From positions 1 through 46,577 of the forward strand of contig JAOMKM010000007.1 of the NCBI GenBank assembly GCA_028351715.1: a stretch of 46,577 nucleotides of DNA. The letters run 5' to 3'. The first letter of the stretch is position 1. Each line of letters starts with the position of its first letter. Both the position numbers and the translations under genes were made by a program. Below, piece after piece: positions 15,274 through 25,112 of the stretch. The DNA comes from Methylophilaceae bacterium (GTDB lineage: Bacteria; Pseudomonadota; Gammaproteobacteria; Burkholderiales; Methylophilaceae). The notes below the pieces were generated by a model, which worked only from the letters and a program-made list of their open reading frames with translations, ran no database searches and had not been told where the DNA came from.

Positions 15274-16823
15274 CACTTAAAATTTATATACCTATTGATT
15301 CTACTGCTCTTTCTCTTGGTGCTGAAGAAGTTTACCGCGCTATTTTATTGGAATCTAAGAATAGAAAACTTGAAATAGAGATTGTTAGAAATGGTTCTAG
15401 AGGATTATTTTTTTTAGAGCCTTTAGTTGAAGTAGAAACAAACAAAGGAAGAATGGCTTATGGCCCAGTAGATATTTCTGATGTGCCATCTTTATTTGAT
15501 AGTGAGTTCTTCTTGGGTAGGCCTCATAAGTTATGTTTAGGCCTAACTGATGAAATTGAGTGGCTAAAAAAACAAGAAAGATTAACTTATGCACGTGTTG
15601 GTATCACAGACCCACTAAATATTGAAGATTATGAAAAATATGATGGATTTAAGGGTTTAAAAAATGCTATCAAATTAGAGCCTCAGTTGATTGTAAAAGA
15701 AGTTACTGAATCTGGACTAAGAGGTCGAGGGGGTGCAGCTTTCCCAACTGGCATTAAATGGCAAACAGTTTTAGATGCTCCGTCGGAAAAAAAATATATT
15801 GTATGTAATGCTGATGAAGGAGATTCGGGCACTTACTCTGATCGAATGATTATGGAGAATGATCCCTTTGTATTGATAGAGGGTATGATTATTGCTGGAT
15901 TAGCTGTAGGAGCAGATATGGGATATATATATCTTCGCTCAGAATACCCTCATGCACTTGCTGTTCTCAATAAAGCTATAAATATCGCAAAAGAAAACAA
16001 CTATCTCGGCAACAATATTTTAGGTACAGACCATAATTTTGAATTAGAAGTGACTCGCGCCGCAGGAGCTTATATCTGTGGGGAAGAAACTTCATTACTT
16101 GAAAGCTTAGAAGGTAAAAGAGGTATGGTTCGTTATAAACCACCATTACCAGCTATAGAAGGCTTGTATGGAAAGCCTACAGTAGTTAACAATGTTATTT
16201 CTTTGGCTACTATTCCAATTATTATGGATAAGGGTGGATCTTATTATGCAGATTTTGGTGTGGGGCGCTCAAAAGGAACGTTACCAATTCAATTGGCTGG
16301 GAATTTAAAAAATACAGGGTTGATTGAGAAAGCTTTTGGAATAACTTTGAGAGAACTTTTGTATGATTTTGGTGGTGGTTCAGCAACTGGAAAATCAATT
16401 AAGGCTGTTCAGGTTGGAGGACCATTAGGTGCATTTATACCAGAAGCGCAATTTGATACTCCTCTCGATTATGAAAAGTTTAGTGAAATAAAAGCAGTTG
16501 TTGGTCATGGAGGGATTGTTGCATTTGATACTACCGCTGATATGTCAAAATTAGCTCGTTATTCATTTGAATTTTGTGCGATTGAGTCTTGTGGAAAATG
16601 TACCCCATGCCGAATTGGTTCGACACGAGGTATGGAGGTTATAGACAAAATTAAATCAGGAAAAGATCAAGAGAAGAATATAAAATTATTAAAAGATTTG
16701 GGAGAAACTATGGTTGAAGGATCTCTTTGTGCGATGGGAGGAATGACACCATTTCCGGTAATTAGTGCACTAAATTTTTTCCCAGAAGATTTTGGGGTTG
16801 AAAAGAAAGAAACTTCGGCATAA
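15270..16823 (+). CDS. fdsB: NAD-dependent formate dehydrogenase beta subunit FdsB (NuoF-like)
   Basis: At 517 residues this matches FdsB. An N-terminal domain of about 110 residues precedes the NuoF-like core. The glycine-rich [10 protein letters not shown] (about residue 150) binds FMN and NADH, and the Y-I-C-G-E-E-T segment (about 269) also belongs to this core. The [4Fe-4S] cluster ligands are Cys441, Cys444 and Cys447 (C-G-K-C-T-P-C) plus Cys487. It is the diaphorase end of the complex, handing electrons from formate to NAD+ in the cytoplasm. It overlaps fdsG by 4 bp and lies 49 bp before fdsA. Confidence 0.95.
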   Translation: MTLKIYIPIDSTALSLGAEEVYRAILLESKNRKLEIEIVRNGSRGLFFLEPLVEVETNKGRMAYGPVDISDVPSLFDSEFFLGRPHKLCLGLTDEIEWLKKQERLTYARVGITDPLNIEDYEKYDGFKGLKNAIKLEPQLIVKEVTESGLRGRGGAAFPTGIKWQTVLDAPSEKKYIVCNADEGDSGTYSDRMIMENDPFVLIEGMIIAGLAVGADMGYIYLRSEYPHALAVLNKAINIAKENNYLGNNILGTDHNFELEVTRAAGAYICGEETSLLESLEGKRGMVRYKPPLPAIEGLYGKPTVVNNVISLATIPIIMDKGGSYYADFGVGRSKGTLPIQLAGNLKNTGLIEKAFGITLRELLYDFGGGSATGKSIKAVQVGGPLGAFIPEAQFDTPLDYEKFSEIKAVVGHGGIVAFDTTADMSKLARYSFEFCAIESCGKCTPCRIGSTRGMEVIDKIKSGKDQEKNIKLLKDLGETMVEGSLCAMGGMTPFPVISALNFFPEDFGVEKKETSA

Positions 16824-16872
16824 AATTAGAAAATAATTTAATTAAATTAATAACTTACTAGAATAAAAAATT

Positions 16873-19716
16873 ATGGATGATACAAAAGATTTCGGCACCC
16901 CAAAGATAAACTCTGAAAAGTTAGTGAATTTAACTATTGATGGAGTAGATATTTCTGTCCCTGAAGGTACCTCTTTAATGAGGGCTGCATCTGAGGCAGG
17001 TATCAGCGTTCCAAAATTATGTGCCACGGATAGCCTAGACCCTTTTGGTTCGTGCCGACTATGCTTGGTAGAAATTGAAGGTAAAAGAGGCTACCCAGCT
17101 TCTTGTACGACTCCCGCTGCTGAAGGACTTGTAGTTTCCACTCAAACTCCAAAACTAGAAGATTTAAGAAGAGGTGTGATGGAGCTTTATATTTCAGACC
17201 ACCCCTTAGACTGTCTTACCTGCGCAACAAACGGAGATTGTGAACTGCAAGATATGGCAGGAGCCGTGGGTTTAAGGGATGTTCGATATGGCTACGAAGG
17301 AGAAAATCATTTAGATTCAGTTAAAGACGAAACTAATCCTTATTTTACTTTTGATCCATCAAAATGCATTGTATGTTCTCGTTGTGTGAGAGCTTGTGAA
17401 GAAGTTCAAGGAACATATGCTTTGACAATTGATGGAAGAGGATTTGAGTCAAAAGTTTCTGCTGGCGATAAAGATTTTATGGATTCAGAGTGTGTTTCAT
17501 GTGGAGCTTGTGTTCAAGCGTGTCCGACAGCGACACTAATTGAAAAATCTATTGTTGATCATGGGACGCCTGATCGATCTGTAACTACAACATGTGCATA
17601 TTGTGGAGTGGGCTGCTCGTTTAATGCTGAATTACAAGGTGATAAAGTTGTTAGAATGACGCCAAATAAAGATGGGGGAGCAAATCATGGGCATTCCTGT
17701 GTAAAAGGAAGGTTTGCTTGGGGTTATACAACCCATAAAGACAGAATCACAACACCTATGATCAGAAAAAGCATAAAAGACCCATGGCAAAAGGCAACAT
17801 GGGACGAAGCAATTAACTATGCAGCTTCAGAAATTAAGAGAATACAAAAAAAACATGGTTTTGATTCTGTAGGAGCAATTTCTTCATCAAGATGCACTAA
17901 TGAAGAAACTTATTTAATGCAAAAAATCGTAAGGGCAGCATTCGGTAATAATAATATTGATACCTGCGCAAGAGTTTGTCATTCACCTACTGGTTATGGG
18001 CTAAAGCAAACAATTGGTGAGTCGTCTGGTACACAAAATTTTGATTCTGTGATGAAGTCTGATGTGATTGTCCTAATTGGCGCTAATCCAACTGATGGCC
18101 ATCCAGTTTTCGCTTCACAAATGAAGAGGCGGCTTAGAGAAGGTGCTAAATTAATAGTCGTTGACCCACGTGAAATTGATTTAGTTAAAAATACACCGCA
18201 TGTTAAGGCTGATTTTCATTTAAAGCTCAAGCCAGGAACAAATGTAGCAATCATAAACGCAATAGCACATGTAATAGCGACAGAAAAATTGATGGATAAA
18301 AAGTTTATTGAGTCTAGGTGTGAAGATGAGGCATATAAATATTGGCTTGATTTTGTATCTGAAGAAAGAAATTCACCTGAGGCACTTGAGTCTGAAACGG
18401 GTGTTCACCCAGAAACAATCCGCAAAGCCTCTAGGTTATTTGCAACAGGTGGTAATGGAGCAATTTATTATGGCTTAGGCGTAACAGAGCATAGCCAAGG
18501 ATCAACTATGGTTATGGGAATTGCTAATCTAGCAATGGCAACTGGTAATATTGGACGAGAAGGAGTTGGTATTAACCCATTGCGCGGGCAAAATAATGTA
18601 CAGGGTGCTTGTGATATGGGGTCATTTCCACATGAATTTCCTGGTTATAGACATGTATCTGATCTATCAACCCGCGCTCTTTTTGAAAGTGCATGGGATA
18701 CTAAGCTATATGATGAGCCAGGACTAAGAATACCCAATATGTTAGATCAAGCAATATCTGGTAGTTTTAAAGCTGTATATTGTGAAGGGGAGGATATTGC
18801 ACAATCTGATCCTGACACCCAGCATGTAACCCATGCTCTTGAATCTATGGAATGTGTGATTGTTCAGGATTTATTCCTTAACGAAACAGCAATGTATGCA
18901 CACGTATTTTTACCAGGCTCATCATTTCTAGAAAAGAATGGGACATTTACTAATGCGGAGAGAAGAATATCTCGAGTAAGAAAAGTAATGGCCCCTAAGA
19001 ATGGATACGAGGATTGGGAAATTACGGCAAAGCTATCTAGTGCTCTTGGTTACCCTATGAATTATAAGCATGCTAGTGAAATAATGGATGAGATTGCTAT
19101 GTTAACCCCAACCTTCAAAGGTGTTAGCTTTGATAAGATTGATGAATTAGGCAGCATTCAATGGCCTTGTAACGATGAGCATCCTCAGGGAACTCCGACT
19201 ATGCATGTTGACGAGTTTGTACGAGGTAAAGGAAAATTCTTTATTACGGAATATATTCCTACTACTGAAAGAGTCAATAATAAATACCCACTAATTCTTA
19301 CTACAGGACGTATTCTGGCGCATTATAATGTTGGCGCACAAACTAGAAGGACTAAAAATATTAATTGGCATGAAGAAGATTTAATAGAAGTTCATCCACA
19401 TGATGCAAATGATAGAGGTATTAAAGAGGGAGATTGGGTTGGAATAAATAGTCGTGCTGGAGATACAGTTTTGAGAGTAAAGATTACTGAACGTGTTCAA
19501 CCTGGTGTTGTATACACTACTTTCCATCACCCGGTATCTGGAGCGAATGTTATTACAACTGATAATTCAGATTGGGCAACTAACTGTCCTGAGTTTAAGG
19601 TTACAGCTGTTCAGGTAACAAAAGTATCTCAACCATCTGAGTGGCAGAAAAATTATAAAAATTTCAGTGAGAAACAAATAGAGTTTGTAAAAGAAGATTC
19701 AGAAAAAGTTATGTAG
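16873..19716 (+). CDS. fdsA: NAD-dependent formate dehydrogenase alpha subunit FdsA (Mo-bis-MGD)
   Basis: This 947-residue catalytic subunit oxidises formate to CO2. Domains in order: an N-terminal [2Fe-2S] ferredoxin part with S-C-R-L-C; a NuoG-like His/Cys segment; two [4Fe-4S] motifs, C-I-V-C-S-R-C and C-V-S-C-G-A-C; then the molybdopterin oxidoreductase core opening with C-A-Y-C-G-V-G-C. The Mo ligand is Cys369 in R-V-C-H-S-P-T, so this is a Cys and not a selenocysteine enzyme. A His follows directly, as in active formate dehydrogenases. The C-terminal dinucleotide-binding domain has the T-T-G-R-I-L-A-H-Y signature. Its cofactor requires MoaA, MobA and MoeA, encoded next door on the opposite strand. 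Confidence 0.97.
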   Translation: MDDTKDFGTPKINSEKLVNLTIDGVDISVPEGTSLMRAASEAGISVPKLCATDSLDPFGSCRLCLVEIEGKRGYPASCTTPAAEGLVVSTQTPKLEDLRRGVMELYISDHPLDCLTCATNGDCELQDMAGAVGLRDVRYGYEGENHLDSVKDETNPYFTFDPSKCIVCSRCVRACEEVQGTYALTIDGRGFESKVSAGDKDFMDSECVSCGACVQACPTATLIEKSIVDHGTPDRSVTTTCAYCGVGCSFNAELQGDKVVRMTPNKDGGANHGHSCVKGRFAWGYTTHKDRITTPMIRKSIKDPWQKATWDEAINYAASEIKRIQKKHGFDSVGAISSSRCTNEETYLMQKIVRAAFGNNNIDTCARVCHSPTGYGLKQTIGESSGTQNFDSVMKSDVIVLIGANPTDGHPVFASQMKRRLREGAKLIVVDPREIDLVKNTPHVKADFHLKLKPGTNVAIINAIAHVIATEKLMDKKFIESRCEDEAYKYWLDFVSEERNSPEALESETGVHPETIRKASRLFATGGNGAIYYGLGVTEHSQGSTMVMGIANLAMATGNIGREGVGINPLRGQNNVQGACDMGSFPHEFPGYRHVSDLSTRALFESAWDTKLYDEPGLRIPNMLDQAISGSFKAVYCEGEDIAQSDPDTQHVTHALESMECVIVQDLFLNETAMYAHVFLPGSSFLEKNGTFTNAERRISRVRKVMAPKNGYEDWEITAKLSSALGYPMNYKHASEIMDEIAMLTPTFKGVSFDKIDELGSIQWPCNDEHPQGTPTMHVDEFVRGKGKFFITEYIPTTERVNNKYPLILTTGRILAHYNVGAQTRRTKNINWHEEDLIEVHPHDANDRGIKEGDWVGINSRAGDTVLRVKITERVQPGVVYTTFHHPVSGANVITTDNSDWATNCPEFKVTAVQVTKVSQPSEWQKNYKNFSEKQIEFVKEDSEKVM

Positions 19717-19724
19717 GTTGATAA

Positions 19725-20543
19725 GTGACTTCAGCTAAATTAATACAAACTAAAAATTCATCACTAGATTTTCCTGCTCATAAGAATCAATCTAAAAGTA
19801 ACTCCATAGAAAATCTTGCAGAAGAAACCCCAGTAGCATTTGTTTATAATGGAATATCACATGTAGTGATGATGGCATCACCGATTGACCTCGAAGATTT
19901 TGCATTGGGATTCTCTATTACCGAAGAGATTATTGGCTCATCTTCTGATCTATATTCTGTAGAAATTAACCATATAAAAGATGGTATTGAACTTAAAATA
20001 GAGATTTCATCTAAATGCTTTATGAATCTTAAAGAAAGAAGACGAAACCTAACAGGTAGAACAGGATGTGGATTATGTGGAGCAGAGACACTTACTCAAG
20101 TAATAAAGTATAAAAAAAATAATTTATTTAGTGACACAACATTCAGATATGATCAAATTAGATATGCTCTTGATCAATTTCCAACCAATCAAACATTACA
20201 AAAGCAAACAGGCGCTACCCATGCTGTTGCTTTATATCAAAACACAGGAAAGTTTTTATTAATTCGTGAGGATGTAGGCAGGCACAACGCTTTTGATAAA
20301 CTAATAGGCGCTGCAATCAAACAAGAAATTATCAATAAAGATTGTTTTGTTGTTACATCTAGTAGAGCAAGCTATGAAATGATCCAGAAATTATCCTACC
20401 TTAATTTAAGATTAATCATCGCTATTTCAGCCCCGACTGCATTGGCTGTAAGATTGGCAAAAAAAATTGGTGTTACGTTAGTTGGATTTGCTAGAGATGA
20501 TCGATATACGATCTATAGCCACAAAGAAACAATAATAGAGTAA
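19725..20543 (+). CDS. fdhD: Formate dehydrogenase accessory sulfurtransferase FdhD
   Basis: The 272-residue protein starts at GTG, 8 bp after fdsA. FdhD passes sulfur from a cysteine desulfurase to the Mo-bis-MGD of formate dehydrogenase and is needed for its activity. The sulfur-carrying loop C-G-L-C has Cys115 and Cys118, within G-R-T-G-C-G-L-C-G. The R-E-D-V-G-R-H-N-A segment (about 183-191) is a strong family signature. The gene order fdsA-fdhD-fdsD is usual for fds operons. Confidence 0.95.
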   Translation: MTSAKLIQTKNSSLDFPAHKNQSKSNSIENLAEETPVAFVYNGISHVVMMASPIDLEDFALGFSITEEIIGSSSDLYSVEINHIKDGIELKIEISSKCFMNLKERRRNLTGRTGCGLCGAETLTQVIKYKKNNLFSDTTFRYDQIRYALDQFPTNQTLQKQTGATHAVALYQNTGKFLLIREDVGRHNAFDKLIGAAIKQEIINKDCFVVTSSRASYEMIQKLSYLNLRLIIAISAPTALAVRLAKKIGVTLVGFARDDRYTIYSHKETIIE

Positions 20544-20552
20544 AATTACTAG

Positions 20553-20777
20553 ATGAAAGATAGCACATTAATAGCGATGGCAAATCAGATAGGAGCTTTT
20601 TTTAAAAGTTACCCTGATAAGGAGCAAGCTACAAAAGATATAGCTGGGCATTTAAATAAATTCTGGCCACCTGTAATGCGTAAAAAAATAGTTGAAATTA
20701 TTTCCTCAGAAAATTTTAAAAACGATGGGCTGGATCAGATGGTAATCAAAGCAATAAAACAATACTTAAAACATTAA
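20553..20777 (+). CDS. fdsD: Formate dehydrogenase delta subunit FdsD
   Basis: A 74-residue acidic and basic mixed small protein with the F-D-S-D pattern of a short N-terminal helix (M-A-N-Q-I-G-A-F-F) and F-W-P-P-x-M-R in the middle. It stabilises or helps assemble the Fds complex. It is the last gene of the operon, and its stop is one base from the stop of the convergent glycosyltransferase gene, with no terminator between them. Confidence 0.88.
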   Translation: MKDSTLIAMANQIGAFFKSYPDKEQATKDIAGHLNKFWPPVMRKKIVEIISSENFKNDGLDQMVIKAIKQYLKH

Positions 20778-20778
20778 T

Positions 20779-22416
20779 TTAAAAATCTTTTCTAACAAGT
20801 ATAAAATAATTTTTTCCTCGTAAAATTTTTCCTGTCCAAATTTCCTCCCATTCTCTATATTCAGAGGGAAATTCAGCTTCTTCTCGTAACGAAATTAGCG
20901 CCAAATAACAACCCTGATTAGTAGGATTATTATCTCCTTTCACCCCGGTGTAGTAGTGTAATAAATTTTTTTGGTTTTCTGATAGATTGTGTAAATAAAG
21001 ACAGCTTGTTGATTGAACGAGATGTTGTTTAACTTCATTAAAGATAAGCTTATAACTTTTTCGGTTATCAATAAATGGTCCCCACAGCATAACTAGACAT
21101 AGCCAAATCATTGTAATTCCAATTGCCCAATTAGAAATAGCAGTTCGGTTAGTTATTCTTTGCTTAAATATAGATAGTGCCCAATAAGAAGTAAATATAA
21201 GGCAAATGATAAACGGGATAATTTCAAAGCTTGCATTAAAATTTCCTGATAGGTAAAACATACGTTCAAAAATTTTACTTGGCATCCCAGTTTGCATGGC
21301 TAACCATCCTAGCCAGATTAGAATTCCTATAAATCCGAAAATCAAAATACCAAATAAATTTAATGCACTTGCTGAACCCCTTTTTAATGTATCGATAGAA
21401 CCAACGCTTATAATACAAAAGGGAATCAAGAAGGGCATTAGACTCATTTGATCTTGTTTGTTCGAATATGAAATAACAACAAAATAAACTAATATGAATA
21501 CTAGTGGTAACAATAATCTTTTTTGTTTTAAAATATTTTTATACCCCTGAAATAAAGTAAAAATTACCAATGGTAAAGAGGGCCATGTAAACCAACTTAC
21601 TCCAGATAATGTATATAGAAATGTTGGGCTACTGATAAAAATTTGTTGATTTAACCAATTACTAAATAATTGTGGGTGTAAATAATTCATTGAAATTACC
21701 CATGGTGATATTATTACAATACCAATTCCAAAAGATAGCCCGATAAATGTTAAATATCGATTATTTCTCCAGAATATAAAAGCATATAAAATAATCGATG
21801 TTACTACTATAGAGATTAATGGAACAAGTCCTCCTGACAAGAAGGATATGCCTAAACCTGAACCCATCAATATACTAGATCTAAATGGTCTTCGGTAATA
21901 TAAGGTAAGACTATAAAAACATAGTGAGAGTCCTGTTAATGTAGCAATATCGGGAATGAGGCTATGAATATTCAGTATTAATCCAATGGAGGCAATAAAT
22001 AGTAAGCCTGCTTGTCTTCCAAAACCTATACCCCACAGCTCTCTTGTGGCTAGCCCAATAGATATTAGGGTTATTGATACCCAGAGAGCATTGGATAAGC
22101 GTGCTCCATCATGCACCGGCAAAATAAATGTAAACATTTTTGCAAAACCAGCTGCAACAAAAGAGTATAAAGGGGGGTTAGTTAGGGAAGTGTTGCTACT
22201 TGCTAGAGGAGCAATAAATTCATTTTTTTGGATTATGTCTAATATCTGACTAATCGTATCTGACTCGATTGATTGCCATGATCCATGACCTGTGAGACCA
22301 GTAAAAATCCAAATAACCGTTAATATTAAAAAAAGCTGTATTTTTGTTTTTTCCCCTAAATTTTTTCTAGGGGTAGCCATATTGCCTTGCCAGTCATGTT
22401 CTAAATCAAATCTCAT
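20779..22416 (-). CDS. GT-C family glycosyltransferase (ArnT/PMT-like membrane protein)
   Basis: The protein has up to 545 residues with about 11-13 hydrophobic helices, of the ArnT/GT39-type that moves a sugar from a polyprenyl-phosphate donor on the periplasmic side. After the first helix comes an E-S-D-T segment where catalytic acids are expected, then the family-like T-N-P-P-L-Y-S-F. The start is uncertain. Met1 (22416) has no Shine-Dalgarno and lies at or before the start site implied by a TATACA at 22426-22421. Met13 (22380) has AAGG just upstream and is likelier, giving 533 residues. It sits right after the rpmE terminator, so it probably has its own promoter. Acceptor and sugar are unknown. 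Confidence 0.78.
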   Translation of the reverse strand: MRFDLEHDWQGNMATPRKNLGEKTKIQLFLILTVIWIFTGLTGHGSWQSIESDTISQILDIIQKNEFIAPLASSNTSLTNPPLYSFVAAGFAKMFTFILPVHDGARLSNALWVSITLISIGLATRELWGIGFGRQAGLLFIASIGLILNIHSLIPDIATLTGLSLCFYSLTLYYRRPFRSSILMGSGLGISFLSGGLVPLISIVVTSIILYAFIFWRNNRYLTFIGLSFGIGIVIISPWVISMNYLHPQLFSNWLNQQIFISSPTFLYTLSGVSWFTWPSLPLVIFTLFQGYKNILKQKRLLLPLVFILVYFVVISYSNKQDQMSLMPFLIPFCIISVGSIDTLKRGSASALNLFGILIFGFIGILIWLGWLAMQTGMPSKIFERMFYLSGNFNASFEIIPFIICLIFTSYWALSIFKQRITNRTAISNWAIGITMIWLCLVMLWGPFIDNRKSYKLIFNEVKQHLVQSTSCLYLHNLSENQKNLLHYYTGVKGDNNPTNQGCYLALISLREEAEFPSEYREWEEIWTGKILRGKNYFILVRKDF

Positions 22417-22435
22417 ATATTGTATATGGTATATA

Positions 22436-22465
22436 AAAAAAGGCAGCTTAGCTGCCTTTTTTTTC
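22436..22465 (-). terminator. Rho-independent terminator of rpmE
   Basis: AGGCAGC (22441-22447) and GCTGCCT (22451-22457) form a perfect 7-bp stem with a 3-nt loop, flanked by A and T runs. On the minus strand it lies about 10-40 bp after the rpmE stop and ends in a T tract, so it fits rpmE. Its symmetry would also allow function on the plus strand. Confidence 0.9.
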
Positions 22466-22474
22466 TTTTAAGTT

Positions 22475-22675
22475 CTACATACCATATTTTTGCTTAAATC
22501 TCTCTACGCGCCCACCAGTGTCGAGTATTTTTTGTTTACCTGTATAGTATGGGTGACATTTAGAGCAAACCTCGATATTCATGTCTTTACCGATAGTTGA
22601 ATGAGTTTTAAATTTTTCTCCGCAGCTACAAGTTACATTTACTTCTGGATATTCTGGATGAGTGTCTTTTTTCAT
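22475..22675 (-). CDS. rpmE: 50S ribosomal protein L31 (zinc-binding form)
   Basis: This 66-residue protein carries all four Cys of the zinc-type (C+) L31: Cys16, Cys18, Cys37 and Cys40 (C-S-C-G and C-S-K-C). P-Y-Y-T-G-K-Q and G-R-V-E-R-F are conserved. It is a large-subunit protein at the subunit bridge. It lies downstream of rho on the same strand, the common trxA-rho-rpmE order, and ends at a strong terminator. Confidence 0.97.
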   Translation of the reverse strand: MKKDTHPEYPEVNVTCSCGEKFKTHSTIGKDMNIEVCSKCHPYYTGKQKILDTGGRVERFKQKYGM

Positions 22676-22754
22676 ATTGTATTTTAATATTCTTAAATTT
22701 GAGGCGTAATTATTATTGATATTTGATAAAAAATCAATGGTTTCTTCAACTTTA

Positions 22755-24014
22755 TCATCTTCTCATACTATCAAAAAAGTCTGCGTTATTCTTGGTAGAC
22801 TTGACTTTATCTAATAAAAATTCCATAGCTTCTAATTCGTCCATTGGGTGTAGTAATTTTCTTAATACCCAAATTTTCTGAAGTACATCTTGAGGGATTA
22901 ATAATTCTTCACGTCGTGTTGAAGATTTATTAACGTTTATAGCCGGGTAAACTCTTTTCTCAGCCATTCTTCTATCTAGATGGATCTCCATATTTCCTGT
23001 CCCTTTAAACTCTTCATAGATAACATCGTCCATTCGCGAGCCAGTGTCAACTAATGCAGTTGCCAGAATTGTAAGGGAACCACCTTCTTCGATATTTCTT
23101 GCAGCACCAAAAAAACGTTTTGGTTTTTGTAGTGCATTTGCATCAACACCACCAGTTAATACTTTCCCTGATGAAGGAATAACGGTGTTGTATGCTCTTG
23201 CTAGCCTTGTGATTGAGTCGAGAAGAATAACAACGTCTTTTTTATGCTCTGTTAGTCTCTTAGCTTTTTCTAAAACCATTTCAGCTACTTGAACATGTCT
23301 TGTTGCCGGCTCATCGAAAGTAGAAGCAACAACTTCACCCTTAACAGATCTTGTCATTTCAGTAACTTCCTCTGGTCTTTCATCTATTAATAATACGATT
23401 AATGAAATGTCTGGATGATTAGAGGTAATTGCATGAGCAATATTTTGCATCATTACGGTTTTTCCACTTTTTGGACTGGCAACAATTAAGCCTCGCTGCC
23501 CTTTACCAATAGGGGAAATCATATCAATAACTCTGCTGGTGTTATTTTCTTCCCCACCGCCAGTGTCTCTTTCCAATATCATCGGCTCTGTTGGAAATAA
23601 TGGGGTTAAATTCTCGAAGAGTATTTTATTCTTTGTATTTTCTGGTGCGTCATTATTAACTTTATCAACTTTGACTAGCGCAAAATAACGCTCACTGTCT
23701 TTTGGGGTTCTAATTTCACCTTCTATAGTATCGCCGGTGTGAAGATTAAATCTTCTAATTTGTGAGGGGGAAACATAGATATCATCAGGACCTGCAAGAT
23801 ATGAAGCACTTGGTGATCTTAGAAATCCAAAACCATCTTGAAGTATCTCTAATGTTCCATCGCCAAATAGGGTGTCTCCATTCTTTGCTTTATTTTTAAG
23901 GATAGCAAAAATTAAGTCTTGTTTACGCATTCTCCCAGCATTACTTATCTCGTCGCCAACTGCCATATTTACAAGCTCGGTAACCGGAAGATGTTTTAGA
24001 TCAGATAAGTGCAT
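22755..24014 (-). CDS. rho: Transcription termination factor Rho
   Basis: At 419 residues this is the same length as E. coli Rho. An N-terminal helix-bundle domain ([10 protein letters not shown]) is followed by a cold-shock-like RNA-binding domain with G-F-G-F-L-R-S. The hexameric RecA-like ATPase part has Walker A S-P-K-S-G-K-T and [12 protein letters not shown]. It threads RNA and ends transcription. There is no large insertion in the N-terminal domain. It is 10 bp downstream of trxA, so the two are cotranscribed. Confidence 0.98.
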   Translation of the reverse strand: MHLSDLKHLPVTELVNMAVGDEISNAGRMRKQDLIFAILKNKAKNGDTLFGDGTLEILQDGFGFLRSPSASYLAGPDDIYVSPSQIRRFNLHTGDTIEGEIRTPKDSERYFALVKVDKVNNDAPENTKNKILFENLTPLFPTEPMILERDTGGGEENNTSRVIDMISPIGKGQRGLIVASPKSGKTVMMQNIAHAITSNHPDISLIVLLIDERPEEVTEMTRSVKGEVVASTFDEPATRHVQVAEMVLEKAKRLTEHKKDVVILLDSITRLARAYNTVIPSSGKVLTGGVDANALQKPKRFFGAARNIEEGGSLTILATALVDTGSRMDDVIYEEFKGTGNMEIHLDRRMAEKRVYPAINVNKSSTRREELLIPQDVLQKIWVLRKLLHPMDELEAMEFLLDKVKSTKNNADFFDSMRR

Positions 24015-24024
24015 ATTTTTCCAT

Positions 24025-24351
24025 TTAGATTGTACTGTCTATAAAAGCAATAAGCTGTGACTTAGATAAGGCACCAACTTTAGTCGACTCAATATTTCCA
24101 TCTTTAAAAATCATTAGAGTGGGTATGCCTCTTATTCCATATTTGGTAGGAGTCTGTGGGTTTTCGTCTATATTGAGTTTAGCGATTTTAATTTTACCAT
24201 CATATTCAGATATCAACGCCTCTAGTATCGGAGCAATCATTTTGCATGGACCACACCATTCAGCCCAGTAATCAACAAGAACTGGAATGGATGATTCTAT
24301 TACTTCTTTTTTGAAGGTCTCATCACTTAGATGAATAATTTCATTGCTCAT
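24025..24351 (-). CDS. trxA: Thioredoxin 1
   Basis: The start at ATG 24351 gives 108 residues, the classic thioredoxin length. A longer reading from 24432 would add 27 residues with no family match. The redox site W-C-G-P-C has Cys33 and Cys36, the buried Asp lies in V-L-V-D-Y-W-A, and the cis-Pro is in G-I-R-G-I-P-T-L. It is a general disulfide reductant in the cytoplasm and could supply Bcp. It is upstream of rho. Confidence 0.96.
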   Translation of the reverse strand: MSNEIIHLSDETFKKEVIESSIPVLVDYWAEWCGPCKMIAPILEALISEYDGKIKIAKLNIDENPQTPTKYGIRGIPTLMIFKDGNIESTKVGALSKSQLIAFIDSTI

Positions 24352-24445
24352 AATTAAAGCTTTTATTGATATTTGATTTTTATATTGGGAAATATTGATT
24401 TGATTCTGAGTGCATGATAAAACATAAATCAACCATAATCAATAA

Positions 24446-25048
24446 TTATTTTTTAAAGCTCTCATTAATTTCAAAAAGGGGAATAATTTTTTTTGCTCCT
24501 TTTGAGGATTTTGCTATCGTTATAGCTGTATTAGCCTCCTCCTGTGTAACTAATCCCATCAGATAAACCTCTTGTCTTTCACTAAATACTTTAATATGCG
24601 TTGGAGATACTTTGTCCTTATACTGACCTTTATTTGTATTAATAAATAACCTTGATTTGACATTAGCTGTTGCTATAAGATCAAGTCCTTGAGATCGAAG
24701 GGAGCTATTTTTACCAACCAATAGGAAGTTTTTAATATTTTTAACTCCTTTAATATTTTTTGCTAAATCTTCTAATTTATTTTTTAGTTCATCTGAGGGC
24801 ACTTCCCCAGTAATAATAAGAGTTTGATTATAGGAAACAAAAGAAACATTTGCTTCATTATAAGTTTCTTGCATTTCTATAATTGCTTTAAATTCAACTC
24901 TTTGGTCAATGATTTGGATCTCTGTTGACCTTCTATCGGCAAAACTTAAAGGGGGAGCAACTACGCTAGTTACCCCAACTGCAGCACAGCCTGCCAATTG
25001 TGTTATAAAAAGAAAAATTAAGATGAAAAGCTTGTATGATTTAGTCAT
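24446..25048 (-). CDS. dolP: BON-domain outer-membrane lipoprotein, DolP (YraP)-like
   Basis: With the start at ATG 25048 the protein has 200 residues and a textbook lipoprotein signal: K6, a hydrophobic stretch 7-16, and lipobox L18-A19-G20-C21. The frame stays open further upstream to 25222, but that would run through the divergent rsmI gene and hide the signal. Two BON domains follow (about 50-115 and 125-195) with the V-x-x-V-x-N-x-L/I pattern. DolP helps outer-membrane integrity and binds anionic phospholipid. Its closeness to rsmI, divergent here, matches the rsmI...yraP neighbourhood of other Proteobacteria. A TATAAT (25063-25058) sits only about 10 bp before the ATG, so the leader would be very short. 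Confidence 0.88.
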   Translation of the reverse strand: MTKSYKLFILIFLFITQLAGCAAVGVTSVVAPPLSFADRRSTEIQIIDQRVEFKAIIEMQETYNEANVSFVSYNQTLIITGEVPSDELKNKLEDLAKNIKGVKNIKNFLLVGKNSSLRSQGLDLIATANVKSRLFINTNKGQYKDKVSPTHIKVFSERQEVYLMGLVTQEEANTAITIAKSSKGAKKIIPLFEINESFKK

Positions 25049-25112
25049 GTCAACTAAATTATAGCTCGAATATTTTCTATATAGAAATTTTTTTAAAAGA
25101 CTAGACAATAAA

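Noticed and set aside
23044-23292. An open frame antisense to rho.
   Set aside because: It mirrors a strongly conserved coding region; antisense frames of this size are common by chance.
22713-24377. An identical 15-base AT-rich string upstream of rpmE (22713-22727) and of trxA (24363-24377), considered as a shared regulatory element.
   Set aside because: At this AT content a few 15-base matches are expected by chance in 46 kb, and there is no symmetry or fixed distance to the start codons.
24352-24432. A 27-residue N-terminal extension of thioredoxin.
   Set aside because: No family member has it and the 108-residue form from 24351 is complete.
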